This document shows, in pieces, positions 43,457-52,929 of a stretch of 57,089 nt of DNA (within the stretch, counting starts at the first letter, position 1; each line of letters starts with the position of its first letter). The stretch spans positions 1 through 57,089 of the forward strand of contig BQJG01000015.1 in NCBI GenBank assembly GCA_021604585.1. Reading direction: 5' to 3'. Below the pieces are notes generated by a model. It did no database searches, had not been told where the DNA came from, and saw only the letters and a program-made list of their open reading frames with translations. Origin of the DNA: Hyphococcus sp. Lineage in GTDB: Bacteria > Pseudomonadota > Alphaproteobacteria > Caulobacterales > Parvularculaceae. The translations under genes and the position numbers were made by a program.

Positions 43457-44590
43457 ATGTCTGATGCCTTGACTGCAATTGGCCTGATGAGCGGCACCTC
43501 CCTTGACGGGATCGATGCGGCGATTTTGCGAACTGACGGTGAGGACATCGTTGAGCCAGGCGCTGCTATTCATGTCCCTTATAGCCGTGACCTTAAAATC
43601 TGGGTGCGCCGGTCGATCAAGGCGGCATTAGAGGGGCGCGACGGGGCCGCCGAAATCGGCAAGGCAGCAGGCGAAGTCACCCATGCTCACATTAAGGCTG
43701 TTGAGCAGCTGCTCGAAAAAGCCGGGGCCAAGCGCAAGGATATTGATGTCATTGGTTTTCATGGCCAGACGATTTTGCATCGCCCGTCCAAACAGCCGGG
43801 AAGCGCCGGGCGCACATGGCAACTCGGCGACGGACGCGTGCTGGCTGATGAGACGCGTATTGATGTCGTCAATGACTTTCGCAGCAATGATGTAGCGGCG
43901 GGCGGCGAGGGTGCGCCTTTTGCGCCTGTCTATCATCGTGCGCTAGTCGCGGCGATGGCGGAGCGTCCGGACTGCGCCGTTGGCGTGGTCAATCTCGGCG
44001 GCGTTTCCAATGTCACCTATGTGCCAGAAGGCGCGCGCGCGATTGATCTGGTCGCGTTCGATTGCGGTCCGGGCAATGGACTAGTGGACGAGTGGGTGGA
44101 GCTCAAGACCGGCGAGCCGATGGACATGGACGGCGCTATGGCGCTTGCTGGCAAGGTCGATGAAGATGCGTTGCGGATGATGTTGCTGGCGCCATATCTG
44201 CGGCGCACGCCGCCAAAGTCACTAGACCGATATGATTTTAAACTGGATCACGTCAAACACCTGTCGCCAGAGGATGGCGCGGCGACGCTTACAGCCTTTA
44301 CCGCAGCCTGTATCGCCCAGTCTGAGAAGTTCCTGCCAGACTTGCCTGGCGGCTATATCATTTGCGGCGGCGGCCGCCAAAATCCAGCGATGATGCAGGC
44401 GTTGAGCGAGCGGCTGGAGGCAAAAGTTGTCTCCGCGGAAGATGCGGGATGGCGCGGCGATGATTTGGAAGCCGAGTGCTTTGCCTATTTGGCTGTCCGC
44501 AATCTCAAGAAACTGCCGATATCCTATCCCAAAACAACGCGCGCGCCAGCGCCGATGAAAGGCGGCGTCTTTCACCGGGCGCCGGTTTAA
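43457..44590 (+). CDS. anmK: Anhydro-N-acetylmuramic acid kinase
   Basis: AnmK phosphorylates and opens anhydro-MurNAc from recycled peptidoglycan to give MurNAc-6-phosphate. The 377-residue ASKHA-type kinase starts AIGLMSGTSLDGIDAAILRT and has VIGFHGQTILHRP, NLGGVSNVTYV, FDCGPGNGLVDEW and ICGGGRQNPAMMQAL. I chose the ATG at 43457 because the conserved region begins right there; a TTG 51 bases upstream is a weak alternative. It overlaps the MFS gene tail-to-tail by 4 bases. The transglycosylase gene at 3.8 kb makes the anhydro-sugars it uses. Confidence 0.95.
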   Translation: MSDALTAIGLMSGTSLDGIDAAILRTDGEDIVEPGAAIHVPYSRDLKIWVRRSIKAALEGRDGAAEIGKAAGEVTHAHIKAVEQLLEKAGAKRKDIDVIGFHGQTILHRPSKQPGSAGRTWQLGDGRVLADETRIDVVNDFRSNDVAAGGEGAPFAPVYHRALVAAMAERPDCAVGVVNLGGVSNVTYVPEGARAIDLVAFDCGPGNGLVDEWVELKTGEPMDMDGAMALAGKVDEDALRMMLLAPYLRRTPPKSLDRYDFKLDHVKHLSPEDGAATLTAFTAACIAQSEKFLPDLPGGYIICGGGRQNPAMMQALSERLEAKVVSAEDAGWRGDDLEAECFAYLAVRNLKKLPISYPKTTRAPAPMKGGVFHRAPV

Positions 44591-45891
44591 GTCGCAGGTT
44601 GTTCAGCCGTTTCAATTACATCTTCGCGCGGGCGTTGAATTCTGCGGAATGCGAGGAACAACATCGCGATCGCAAAGACTTCCAACACTGAAGCGAGAAC
44701 AAAAGGCGCGCCGGGAAAATAAACCGGCGCGCCATTAGGCAGCAGCGTCATATTGAATAGAGTGAACGGCTCGCCTGGCGCCGAGAAGGCGGAAAAAGTC
44801 TGCGTCATGAAAAATGGTCCAATGACCATAGACATGCTCATGACCGCAGCAATAGCGCCTTGCAACTCACCTTGCGCATCGGGCGGCATGGTTCGTGACA
44901 TGATGCCCTGCAAAGCAGGTTGCGCCAGCCCGCCAAGCGCAGAAAAGGCGATAATGGCGAAGATCATCCACCCATCTGTGGCGAGTGCAAACAAACAATA
45001 GGCGACGGCCGTTACGGACATCGCGAATAATGCGGCTACGCGCTCGCCGATTTTCGGAATGATAATCCGTGTCAGTCCGCCTTGGACAATAGCCGCCATG
45101 ACGCCGACAAACATCAAAGATGCGCCGATCATGCCGGGCGACCAGAGAAATTTCTTCTCAGCGTAATAGGCCCAGACTGAAGGGTAAGTCCAATGCGCGA
45201 GCTGAGACAAAAACAGCACCCCAGCGATCGGCAGCATGATTGGATATTGTGCAAACTGCTTGAAATTGCCGAATGCATTGGCGCGCTTCCATTCAAATTT
45301 GCGCCGGTTTTCTGGTTTCAGGGTCTCGGGCAAGACGAGAAAGCCGAACAGGAAATTGAGGGCCCCCATGGCGGCGACAAAAAAGAACGGCGCTCTCGGG
45401 CCGTAATGTTCGCCGAGGAATCCGCCAATGGCTGGGCCGATGATAAAGCCAAGTCCGAAGGCGGCGCCCATCATGCCAAAATTCGCAGCGCGTTTTTCTG
45501 GCGGCGAGATGTCGGCAATATAGGCGTTGGCGGTTGAGAATGTCGCCGCGAAGGCGCCAGCCAGCAAGCGTGCGATCAAAATGATGCCGATCACCGGCGC
45601 CAGCGCCATGATCAGAAAATCAAAAGAGTACGCAGCGAGAGAAACCAGCAGCACAGGCCGTCGTCCGAACCGGTCAGACAGGCCGCCAATGATAGGCATC
45701 ATAAAAAATTGCATCAGCGCGTACACAATGGAGAGATATCCGCCCCATTTCGCTGCGTGCGACACATCCTCGCCGGTCACTTCCATGATCAGCTGCGGCA
45801 TCACTGGCATGATCACGCCAAAGCCGATCATGTTTAACAAGACAGTGATGAAAATGAACATGAAGGCGCTGCGACCGGCCGTTTTCGCCAT
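44587..45891 (-). CDS. MFS transporter of the TCR/Tet drug-efflux type
   Basis: The 434-residue protein has twelve membrane helices and the MFS motif A between helices 2 and 3 in PIIGGLSDRFGRRPVLLVSL, then LLAGAFAATFSTANAYIADI and GLGFIIGPAIGGFLGEHYGP, matching the TetA-like TCR subfamily with TPxxR-type loop ISPPEKRAANFGMMG. Substrate is unknown and it should not be read as a resistance gene. It lies 18 bases downstream of the CorC-like gene on the same strand. Confidence 0.88.
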   Translation of the reverse strand: MAKTAGRSAFMFIFITVLLNMIGFGVIMPVMPQLIMEVTGEDVSHAAKWGGYLSIVYALMQFFMMPIIGGLSDRFGRRPVLLVSLAAYSFDFLIMALAPVIGIILIARLLAGAFAATFSTANAYIADISPPEKRAANFGMMGAAFGLGFIIGPAIGGFLGEHYGPRAPFFFVAAMGALNFLFGFLVLPETLKPENRRKFEWKRANAFGNFKQFAQYPIMLPIAGVLFLSQLAHWTYPSVWAYYAEKKFLWSPGMIGASLMFVGVMAAIVQGGLTRIIIPKIGERVAALFAMSVTAVAYCLFALATDGWMIFAIIAFSALGGLAQPALQGIMSRTMPPDAQGELQGAIAAVMSMSMVIGPFFMTQTFSAFSAPGEPFTLFNMTLLPNGAPVYFPGAPFVLASVLEVFAIAMLFLAFRRIQRPREDVIETAEQPAT

Positions 45892-45908
45892 GAGCTGAAC
45901 TTTCGATT

Positions 45909-47201
45909 CTAATTTACGGAACTGGCAATGGGCGTGATTTTGAGGGCTGTGATCTGATTGCGGCGGCGGCGCAGAATCTTGAACCGAAAGCCGTGAAATG
46001 AAAAGGTCTGCCCTACATCGGGAATGCTCTGTGCATCGTGGATGACTAGCCCTGCGACGGTGACGGCTTCTTCATCAGGCAGATTCCAGTCCATAGCGCG
46101 GTTAATGTCCCGAATGGTTACGTCGCCATCGACATTGAGCGATCCGTCACCCTGCGGGCGCACGCCTTGCACCGGGCTGTCATATTCGTCTTCGATTTCA
46201 CCTACGATTTCTTCGAGAATATCTTCGAGCGTCACAAGTCCCATCAGTGCGCCATACTCGTCAACGATCAAGGCGAAATGCTCCTGCTTCAGTTTGAAAG
46301 CGTCGAGTTGTTCTTGCAAGGTTGTCGTTTCCGGCGCGAAGTAGGGCTCACGGGCGAGCGCCTCAAAATTAATGGCGTCCGCATTGCCTTCAGCATCCCA
46401 TAGCGCCCGCAACAAATCCTTCGCGTGCAATATGCCGATGATGTTGTCCGGATTTTCGCGATAGAGCGGCAAGCGCGTATGGGCGCTCTTGAGCGCTTGC
46501 CGGATGATAGCATCTTTTGGCCGGTCGACATCGAGCATTTCAATCGACTTTCTGTGGATCATGATTTCTTCGGTGCGGATTTCATTGAGGTCTAGCGCCC
46601 CCCGAATGAGATCGCGCGATTCCTTATCCACCCGGCCTTCCGAGTGATGCAGATCAATGGCGCCTCTAAGCTCCTCCGCGGCCGAAAAGACAGCGCTGTC
46701 TTTCGATACATCTAAACCGAAGAGGTGCAAAACCCCTCGCACGATAAGTTGAACGACGCGGGTGATTGGCGCGAACACAAACACCACCCACCGCATGATC
46801 GGCGCGACAAACATTGCAAATGCATCTGGCCGGGCGATGGCGGCCGTCTTTGGCGCAACCTCGGCGAAGACGAGGACCAGTATGGTCATTGTTGCGGTGG
46901 CGACCGCGTTCGCGACGCCTGTTGCGCCAAAAATGGAAATGAAGACACTGGTGGCGATTGAGGTCGCCAGTATGTTGACCATGTTATTGCCGAGCAGGAT
47001 GGCGCCGATCAGCCGTTCCCGGTCACGGATGAGTATGTTGACCCGCCGCGCATTCAGATCGCCGTCGCTTTCCAGTTTGTGAAGGCGCGCTTTGGATGTT
47101 GCGGTCAGCGCGGTCTCGGATCCTGAAAAGAACGCCGACAGCAACAGCAAGAAGAAAACAATGCCGATGGGCAGAAATAATGATGAATCGATGTTTTGCA
47201 T
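45909..47201 (-). CDS. HlyC/CorC (CNNM) family transporter-like protein
   Basis: The 430-residue protein has a DUF21/CNNM membrane part (about 8-170, FFSGSETALTATSKARLHKL and LLGNNMVNILATSIATSVFI), a CBS pair (about 205-330, EEIMIHRKSIEMLDVDRPKD and ALIVDEYGALMGLVTLEDIL) and a C-terminal CorC/HlyC domain (NRAMDWNLPDEEAVTVAGLV). Family members handle Mg2+/Co2+ or act in envelope stress, but the ion is not clear from sequence. It is 18 bases downstream of aroB in the aroK-aroB-corC run. Confidence 0.93.
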   Translation of the reverse strand: MQNIDSSLFLPIGIVFFLLLLSAFFSGSETALTATSKARLHKLESDGDLNARRVNILIRDRERLIGAILLGNNMVNILATSIATSVFISIFGATGVANAVATATMTILVLVFAEVAPKTAAIARPDAFAMFVAPIMRWVVFVFAPITRVVQLIVRGVLHLFGLDVSKDSAVFSAAEELRGAIDLHHSEGRVDKESRDLIRGALDLNEIRTEEIMIHRKSIEMLDVDRPKDAIIRQALKSAHTRLPLYRENPDNIIGILHAKDLLRALWDAEGNADAINFEALAREPYFAPETTTLQEQLDAFKLKQEHFALIVDEYGALMGLVTLEDILEEIVGEIEDEYDSPVQGVRPQGDGSLNVDGDVTIRDINRAMDWNLPDEEAVTVAGLVIHDAQSIPDVGQTFSFHGFRFKILRRRRNQITALKITPIASSVN

Positions 47202-47219
47202 TGGTCGGTCCTGCCGGGT

Positions 47220-48329
47220 TTAGCGGCCGGTCTTCTCCTTCAGAAATGTTTCGAGGTCGGGAAGGCTTGCATCCTTGGCGATATAGGCGTCGCCAATTGC
47301 GCGTGCGAGGATTAGAGTTAGTTTGCCTTGTTCGATTTTTTTATCCTGCATCATGTAGTTCAAAATTGCCTCGGCGGTAATATCCGAATTCAATGAACCA
47401 ATGTCAGTGGGCAGGCCGGATTGAGAAAAGTGCGCCTGTACGCGGATTGCATCCTGCTGCGGGCACACGCCAAGCCGAGCGGAATAATCGAATGCTAGTG
47501 AACAGCCGAGCGCCACGCCTTCGCCATGCAGCAGCCGGCCCGTATACCCGAAATGCGCCTCAAAAGCGTGCCCGAAAGTGTGTCCTAGATTCAGCAGGGC
47601 GCGTTTGCCATGTTCATACTCGTCGGCACTTACGATATCAGCCTTTGTCTGACAGGAAAGTTGAACAGCGTGGATTCGTGCTTGTGCGTCACCGCGCAAC
47701 AAGTTCCCTCCATTGCTTTCCAGCCAATGGAAAAAATCTGCATCACAAATCAGGCCGTATTTGACGACTTCAGCATATCCTGCCCGCAATTCGCGAACCG
47801 GCAACGTATTGAGCGAAGCAACATCCGCAAGCACCATCGCCGGTTGATGAAAGGCGCCAACAAGATTTTTTCCTTGCGTGACGTTGATCGCCGTCTTGCC
47901 GCCTACCGCGCTGTCGACTTGCGCCAAAAGCGTGGTTGGAATTTGTACGAAGCGACAGCCGCGGCGCAGGATAGAGCACGCAAACCCCGTCAGGTCGCCA
48001 ATTACGCCGCCGCCAAAAGCGATAACGATGTCATCGCGTTCGGCGCCAAGATCGAGAAGGCGCCCCACAAGATTTTGTAGCTCTGAGAAAGATTTTGTCG
48101 CTTCGCCTGCTGCGAGGCGAATAAATTCAACATCGATTCCTGATTCCGAAAGACCGCGTTTGAGGCGTTCGCCCTGTGCTGCGAAAACATTCTCGTCTGT
48201 CACCACGACTGTGCGGGTTCGCTTCAGACAAGGCCCAAGCAAAACGCCGGCCTGTTCGATCAAGCCTTCGCCAATGTGAATGTCGTATGATCGCTCGCCG
48301 AGCGGCACTCGCACGGATGCGAAACTCAT
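47220..48329 (-). CDS. aroB: 3-dehydroquinate synthase
   Basis: AroB closes DAHP to 3-dehydroquinate with NAD and zinc. The 369-residue protein has VRVPLGERSYDIHIGEGLIE, the NAD-binding DIVIAFGGGVIGDLTGFACS, RFVQIPTTLLAQVDSAVGGK, KNLVGAFHQPAMVLADV, and the metal site LNLGHTFGHAFEAHFGY with conserved histidines. The length is normal. Its ATG overlaps the aroK stop by 4 bases (ATGA). With aroK upstream it supplies two shikimate steps; aroQ is 33 kb away. Confidence 0.97.
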   Translation of the reverse strand: MSFASVRVPLGERSYDIHIGEGLIEQAGVLLGPCLKRTRTVVVTDENVFAAQGERLKRGLSESGIDVEFIRLAAGEATKSFSELQNLVGRLLDLGAERDDIVIAFGGGVIGDLTGFACSILRRGCRFVQIPTTLLAQVDSAVGGKTAINVTQGKNLVGAFHQPAMVLADVASLNTLPVRELRAGYAEVVKYGLICDADFFHWLESNGGNLLRGDAQARIHAVQLSCQTKADIVSADEYEHGKRALLNLGHTFGHAFEAHFGYTGRLLHGEGVALGCSLAFDYSARLGVCPQQDAIRVQAHFSQSGLPTDIGSLNSDITAEAILNYMMQDKKIEQGKLTLILARAIGDAYIAKDASLPDLETFLKEKTGR

Positions 48330-48904
48330 GAGGTCTTTTCCTTGTTGCCCATCAGAAGATCAGGACGGCTGGTCAGTTCTTCAATGATCAGATCGACCGT
48401 ATTTGAATGGGGGCCAGGCTGACTGTCGATATGGATGTCCGACGAAGCATAAAAACTTTCCCGCTCCGACATAAGCTGGCTTATCGTCGCTTTCGGGTCG
48501 CCTGATTTCAGCAAAGGCCGCGTTCCGCGCCGTGTGGCGCGCCGCACGATGGTGTCGAGATCGGCCTTGATCCAAATGGAAACAGCGAGATCCCGGATCA
48601 AAGAACGGGTTTCCGCGTTTATCACAGCCCCTCCGCCAGTTGCGAGGACATGTGGATCACCCTCCAGCAGCCGTTTGATCACCCGCGCTTCGCCCTCACG
48701 GAAACTCTGCTCGCCATGAGCGGCGAAGAGGTCGGCCACGGTCATTCCGGCGGCGCGTTCAATTTCTTGATCAGCGTCATGAAATGGCAGGCCAAGGCGG
48801 CTTGCGAGCCGCCTTCCCACGGTGGTTTTGCCAGCCCCCATCATTCCGACCAGAACCACCGGTCGAGAGCATGAGAGATCAGGGTGTTTACGAGCTTGCC
48901 CCAT
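48326..48904 (-). CDS. aroK: Shikimate kinase
   Basis: AroK phosphorylates shikimate at the 3-hydroxyl. The 192-residue P-loop kinase has VVLVGMMGAGKTTVGRRLAS (Walker A about 22-29), FHDADQEIERAAGMTVADLF with the shikimate-binding Asp, EVFREGEARVI-like segment EQSFREGEARVIKRLL, and VLATGGGAV. I used the ATG at 48904; the frame continues to 49114 without family-like sequence. No good ribosome site is visible, so a slightly different start cannot be excluded. Overlaps aroB by 4 bases. Confidence 0.95.
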   Translation of the reverse strand: MGQARKHPDLSCSRPVVLVGMMGAGKTTVGRRLASRLGLPFHDADQEIERAAGMTVADLFAAHGEQSFREGEARVIKRLLEGDPHVLATGGGAVINAETRSLIRDLAVSIWIKADLDTIVRRATRRGTRPLLKSGDPKATISQLMSERESFYASSDIHIDSQPGPHSNTVDLIIEELTSRPDLLMGNKEKTS

Positions 48905-49055
48905 GAGGGCTAGATGTAGGGGAGCGCGGGGCGCGATGCTAGATATGGCGTGATATCTCGGGGAAACCAGCGACGAACGGGCTTGATTGTTGGTCGAGCT
49001 ATGAGGTTGATAAAGACGTCCGCCTATTCGGCGGTCGTATCGGAGGGTCTGAAGC

Positions 49056-49178
49056 GTGCGGTTCATAGCCATTATTGTATTGCTGGTCCTGGCGGGCCTG
49101 ATTGGACTTTTCATCTATGGGCAAATGATGGAGCCCGATCTTCATGAAATCGAAATGGAAGCGAACCATGCGGCGTAA
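49056..49178 (+). CDS. 40-aa single-span membrane protein, coupled to the next gene
   Basis: A GTG frame of 40 codons with GGAGGG ten bases upstream encodes VRFIAIIVLLVLAGLIGLFI (one membrane helix, about 3-21), then YGQMMEPDLHEIEMEA and NHAA. The layout (helix, then the short acidic EPDLHEIEMEA motif) is of a kind I associate with tiny hypothetical proteins in alphaproteobacteria. It overlaps the start of the large secreted protein gene by 11 bases (ATG at 49168, stop at 49176-49178). It is divergent from aroK. Confidence 0.7.
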   Translation: MRFIAIIVLLVLAGLIGLFIYGQMMEPDLHEIEMEANHAA

Positions 49179-50895
49179 AATGGCGATTGCTGGCTCCTTG
49201 GGGCTAATGGCTGGCTTGTGCGTCCCCCTGGCGATGGCGCAGATCGCTCCGCCCGCGTCAGTCGAAACGACCCAACTGGCGACAGATGCTTTTGCAATTG
49301 GCGGTCTTGATGCGGGCGAGACGGCGTTGCCGAACACATTGTGGGAAAAGAGCGATCCGCAAACGCTCGATTTTCTTTTGTCATACGCGCCAAGCCGTCC
49401 CGCATCACCAAGCCTTGGTCAGGCTTTGCGGCGCACCTTGTTGTCGCCCGGCGCCAAGCCTGCTGGGGCAGGCGCGTCTCTGGGCGGCAAAAAGTTGCTC
49501 GCACTGGCGCGGGCTGGATTTATCAACGAAGCGCAAACCGTGGCGAGCCTTGCGACATCCGGCAAAAATGACCTGTTTGTCGCGGAGGCCGAGGCCACCC
49601 TAAGTCTGCTTGACGGAGATGCTGACGGCGCCTGCCGGCGCGGCGCAGGATTGACCAGCGGACGCGAGGTTATTTTTTGGGTCAGGTTGCGTGCTTTTTG
49701 TTATGCACGCGCTGGCGAGCTGGACGCCTTTGACCTCACCATGAATCTGTTGCGTGAACGCGGCGCCATCTCTTCGGCTGAAGAAGCGCTTTTTTTGTCC
49801 GCCGCCACTCGTGTGCCGCCGAAGGCCATTCCCCCGATTTCTACCGCGCTCCAATATGCGGCCTTGAAGGCTATTGGCGCTGATCTCAATCCGGCGCTTT
49901 TATCACAGGCTGATGGCGGGGTGCTGGCCGCTTTTTCTGCTGATCTGAATGCTAATCCCGCTTTGCGCATCGAAGCGGCCGAGCAAGCGATCGCTTTAGG
50001 CGTAAAGGAGGCATCCTCACTCAAGGGACTGTTCACGAGCCAGCAGTTTGAAGTTGCGGACCTTGCATCGGTGATGGATCAAGCGGCAGCGCATCCGGCG
50101 GACCCGCTGATTGATGCAATGCTTTATCAATCGATTACGGAAATGACCGCACCGGAATTCATCCGCGACAAGGCGCAACGGATCTCTTTCGCCCTATCGC
50201 GCGCCGACAGCTTTTCGCGTGCTTATGCGCTGTCCCACCTTTATGCAGAGGAAATCTCTTCACTAGAGGGCGTACTGGTTTCGCCGGAAGAAGCAGAGCA
50301 TTTTGCGCTTGCAGCCATGGCGACCGGCGACAGTGTCGGCGCAGGCCGATGGCTGACAGCGATGATTGGCGCCAATGAAAGCGTCGCAGCTTTGCCGGAA
50401 AAATTGGGCGTTGCGTTTATTGATCGCGTGAACTTGTTGGCGCTCTTGGATCCGCAAACCGCATCTCGAATTGCGCGCAGCGCTGGCGTCTCTTTGCTTG
50501 CGGATGATGCTGGATTTGGCCCGGCTCAGCATGCGCATGAAGATCCGGCGGTGACTGCGCGCATATTGGAGGCGGCATTTGACGCTGTGGCGGACGGCAA
50601 ATCCGGTCAAGCAGGGCTGGCGGCGCTAGCGGCGTCATCCGGCGGCGGAGCAAATGGCGGCGAGGTTGAATCAGTTATTGTGAGCGAAGGCTTGCGGGCT
50701 GCGGGGATGCCGGAATTGAGCCGCCGCAATCGTTTTGAGCAAGCCTGGGCGGCGTCATTCTCCCAACATGCTGAGACCCCATCGCTTGGTGGTGCGGCAT
50801 CAGGAGGAAGTGTGGAAGCTATGCCGGCCGCTGCATCATCCGCCTCACAGACAGAGGGCGGAATCACTCCGCGCATAAAGCCGCGGGGCCAATGA
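49168..50895 (+). CDS. Large secreted hypothetical protein
   Basis: A signal peptide (residues 1-25, MAIAGSLGLMAGLCVPLAMA core) precedes a 550-residue alanine- and leucine-rich, mostly helical chain that looks like a solenoid of helical hairpins (for example GSLGQ-like turns; segments LLALARAGFINEAQTVASLA and FYDLTMN-type pairs such as AGELDAFDLTMNLLRERGAI). The tail (about 535-575) is low-complexity Gly/Ser/Ala. I do not recognise a family. It is cotranscribed with the 40-aa protein upstream and lies 7 bases before xerD. The ATG at 49168 was chosen over 49144 because of the signal peptide. Confidence 0.75.
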   Translation: MRRKMAIAGSLGLMAGLCVPLAMAQIAPPASVETTQLATDAFAIGGLDAGETALPNTLWEKSDPQTLDFLLSYAPSRPASPSLGQALRRTLLSPGAKPAGAGASLGGKKLLALARAGFINEAQTVASLATSGKNDLFVAEAEATLSLLDGDADGACRRGAGLTSGREVIFWVRLRAFCYARAGELDAFDLTMNLLRERGAISSAEEALFLSAATRVPPKAIPPISTALQYAALKAIGADLNPALLSQADGGVLAAFSADLNANPALRIEAAEQAIALGVKEASSLKGLFTSQQFEVADLASVMDQAAAHPADPLIDAMLYQSITEMTAPEFIRDKAQRISFALSRADSFSRAYALSHLYAEEISSLEGVLVSPEEAEHFALAAMATGDSVGAGRWLTAMIGANESVAALPEKLGVAFIDRVNLLALLDPQTASRIARSAGVSLLADDAGFGPAQHAHEDPAVTARILEAAFDAVADGKSGQAGLAALAASSGGGANGGEVESVIVSEGLRAAGMPELSRRNRFEQAWAASFSQHAETPSLGGAASGGSVEAMPAAASSASQTEGGITPRIKPRGQ

Positions 50896-50902
50896 GCGTG
50901 CG

Positions 50903-51847
50903 ATGACGGCCAAACGCGCCGCAATTCAAAGCAGCCAGGAAAATGCGCGCCTGATCGAGGCATTCCTTGAAATGATGGCGGTTGAGCGCGCCGCCGCCGC
51001 GAATACGCTTAAAAATTACGGCCGTGATCTTGTGCGTTTTGCCACTTTCGCCGGTACTCGCAAGGAAGCGCTGCAAACAGCCGGCGCTGATGACATTTCA
51101 GCATGGCTGGAAGCGCTTGAAGCCGAAGGATTGGCGGCATCGACGGCCGCATTGAAAACGTCCGCCTTGCGCCAATTCTACCAATTTCTGTATACAGAGG
51201 GTTACCGCGCCGATAACCCTACTGCATCGATCGACAGGCCAAAAACACGCCGGCCGTTGCCGAAAATATTGACAGCGGACGAGGTCACATCTCTCTTCAC
51301 GGCTGCAAGCAAGTCAGAAGGGCCAAAAGGGGCCCGCCTGATGGCCATGCTGGAAGTGCTTTATGCAGCGGGGTTGCGGGTCTCTGAGTTGGTAAGCCTA
51401 AAGCTCGCCGCGATTCGAAAAAATGATCGGATCCTTATTATTCGCGGCAAAGGCGATAAAGAAAGGCTGGCGCCGCTTACAACTGGCGCTCTTGCGGCGG
51501 TGGAAGCATATTTGGCATCTCGAGGCGTGTTTATCGAAGAAGGAAAGACCTCGCCCTGGTTGTTTCCGTCCGGGGGAAAGACGGGTCACATCACGGCGGC
51601 GCGCTTTGCCCAATTGCTGAAAGATCTTGCGGTCGAAGCTGGCGTTGCTCCGTCGAAAGTTTCGCCGCACGTGCTGCGTCACGCCTTCGCCACGCACTTG
51701 CTCGAAGGCGGCGCTGATCTCAGGAGCGTCCAGCAAATGCTGGGTCATGCCGACATTACAACCACGCAGATTTACACTCATGTGGCTCAAGACCGATTGA
51801 GTGAATTGGTGCTGACCAAGCACCCATTGGCGAAGAAAAAGACCTAG
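50903..51847 (+). CDS. xerD: Tyrosine recombinase XerD-type
   Basis: XerD with XerC resolves chromosome dimers at dif near the terminus. The 314-residue protein has an N-terminal SAM-like core-binding domain and the catalytic residues Arg about 159 (AAGLRVSELVSLK), HVLRHAFATHLLEGG (His, Arg), GHADITTTQIYTHV with His and nucleophile Tyr291. The Lys of the beta-hairpin (GKGDKERLAPL) is present. The ATG at 50903 is 7 bases after the previous stop. In alphaproteobacteria the order aroK-aroB divergent from xerD-accA is common, so this is a core gene and not an element integrase. Confidence 0.93.
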   Translation: MTAKRAAIQSSQENARLIEAFLEMMAVERAAAANTLKNYGRDLVRFATFAGTRKEALQTAGADDISAWLEALEAEGLAASTAALKTSALRQFYQFLYTEGYRADNPTASIDRPKTRRPLPKILTADEVTSLFTAASKSEGPKGARLMAMLEVLYAAGLRVSELVSLKLAAIRKNDRILIIRGKGDKERLAPLTTGALAAVEAYLASRGVFIEEGKTSPWLFPSGGKTGHITAARFAQLLKDLAVEAGVAPSKVSPHVLRHAFATHLLEGGADLRSVQQMLGHADITTTQIYTHVAQDRLSELVLTKHPLAKKKT

Positions 51848-51954
51848 CCTGGCCGTGTGCGAAACGTGAAGGGTTGCCCGGGGGTTTCTGAAACATTAGG
51901 AATTGCATCAAGACCAACGCCAATTTCCTAACCATAAGCCGGTAAGTCACGCAT

Positions 51955-52926
51955 ATGCGCACATATCTCGATTTTGAAAAACCAATCGCTGAACTTGAAG
52001 GCAAGATCGCCGACCTTCGTCAGATGGATGGTCAGACCGGCGTCAATGTCGCCGAAGAGATCGCCAAGCTTCAGGGTAAGGCGGAAAGTCTGCTCGCGGA
52101 ATCATACGCCAAACTCACACGATGGCAGAAGGCGCTGGTGGCGCGTCACGCATCGCGTCCACATTTTGCAGATTATGTGTCGCAACTGGTGGACGACTTT
52201 ACGCCGCTCGCTGGTGATCGCGCGTTTGGCGAGGACGCTGCCGTGCTTGGCGGTCCCGCAAGGCTTCGAGGCCGCTCGATCATGCTGATTGGCCACGAAA
52301 AAGGCGCCGATACGGCGGGGCGCGTCAAACATAATTTCGGCATGGCGAGACCGGAAGGGTATCGCAAGGCAATGCGCCTGATGGATATGGCGGAGCGTTT
52401 TAACATGCCGGTGGTGACGCTGGTCGACACGCCTGGCGCTTATCCCGGCCGCGGCGCAGAAGAGCGCGGTCAGGCGGAAGCGATCGCATCGTGTACGGAG
52501 AAATGTCTGGGCTTGTCTGCGCCGCTTGTTTCGGTGATCGTTGGCGAAGGCGGTTCCGGCGGCGCGGTTGCGCTGGCGGCCGCTAACAAAGTGCTGATGC
52601 TGGAGCATTCGGTCTATTCTGTCATCTCGCCTGAGGGCTGCGCGTCGATCCTTTGGAAGGATGCCGCTGGGAAGGGCGACAATAAGGCGCCGGATGCGGC
52701 TGAGGCGATGCGGATTTCGGCGCAGGATTTGCTGGAGCTCGGCGTCATTGATTCAATCATACCGGAGCCAGTGGGCGGCGCGCATCGCGATGTCGGCCTA
52801 ACCGTTGAACGTCTGGGCGATGCAGTGGAGTCTGCGATCCGGGAATTAGAACATTTGTCGCCGGATGAATTAAAGCGTCAGCGCCGGGAGAAATTTTTGG
52901 CCATAGGCCGCGCCGGCTTGGTCTAA
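51955..52926 (+). CDS. accA: Acetyl-CoA carboxylase carboxyltransferase subunit alpha
   Basis: AccA with AccD transfers carboxyl from biotin to acetyl-CoA. The 323-residue protein begins MRTYLDFEKPIAELEGKIAD and has the carboxyltransferase motifs IMLIGHEKGADTAGRVKHNF, GMARPEGYRKAMRLMDMA, VTLVDTPGAYPGRGAEERGQ and VIVGEGGSGGAVALAAANKV, with the SPEGCASILWKDA loop. Full length. It lies 107 bases after xerD. accB/accC are at 12-13.8 kb. Confidence 0.98.
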   Translation: MRTYLDFEKPIAELEGKIADLRQMDGQTGVNVAEEIAKLQGKAESLLAESYAKLTRWQKALVARHASRPHFADYVSQLVDDFTPLAGDRAFGEDAAVLGGPARLRGRSIMLIGHEKGADTAGRVKHNFGMARPEGYRKAMRLMDMAERFNMPVVTLVDTPGAYPGRGAEERGQAEAIASCTEKCLGLSAPLVSVIVGEGGSGGAVALAAANKVLMLEHSVYSVISPEGCASILWKDAAGKGDNKAPDAAEAMRISAQDLLELGVIDSIIPEPVGGAHRDVGLTVERLGDAVESAIRELEHLSPDELKRQRREKFLAIGRAGLV

Positions 52927-52929
52927 ATC

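Noticed and set aside
44587..45891. Tet-like MFS protein as a resistance gene
   Set aside because: Broad TCR subfamily membership in a chromosomal core context; nothing in the sequence shows a specific drug substrate.
50903..51847. Tyrosine recombinase as evidence of a mobile element
   Set aside because: It has XerD features and stands in a core-gene order next to accA; no attachment repeats or cargo boundaries are visible.
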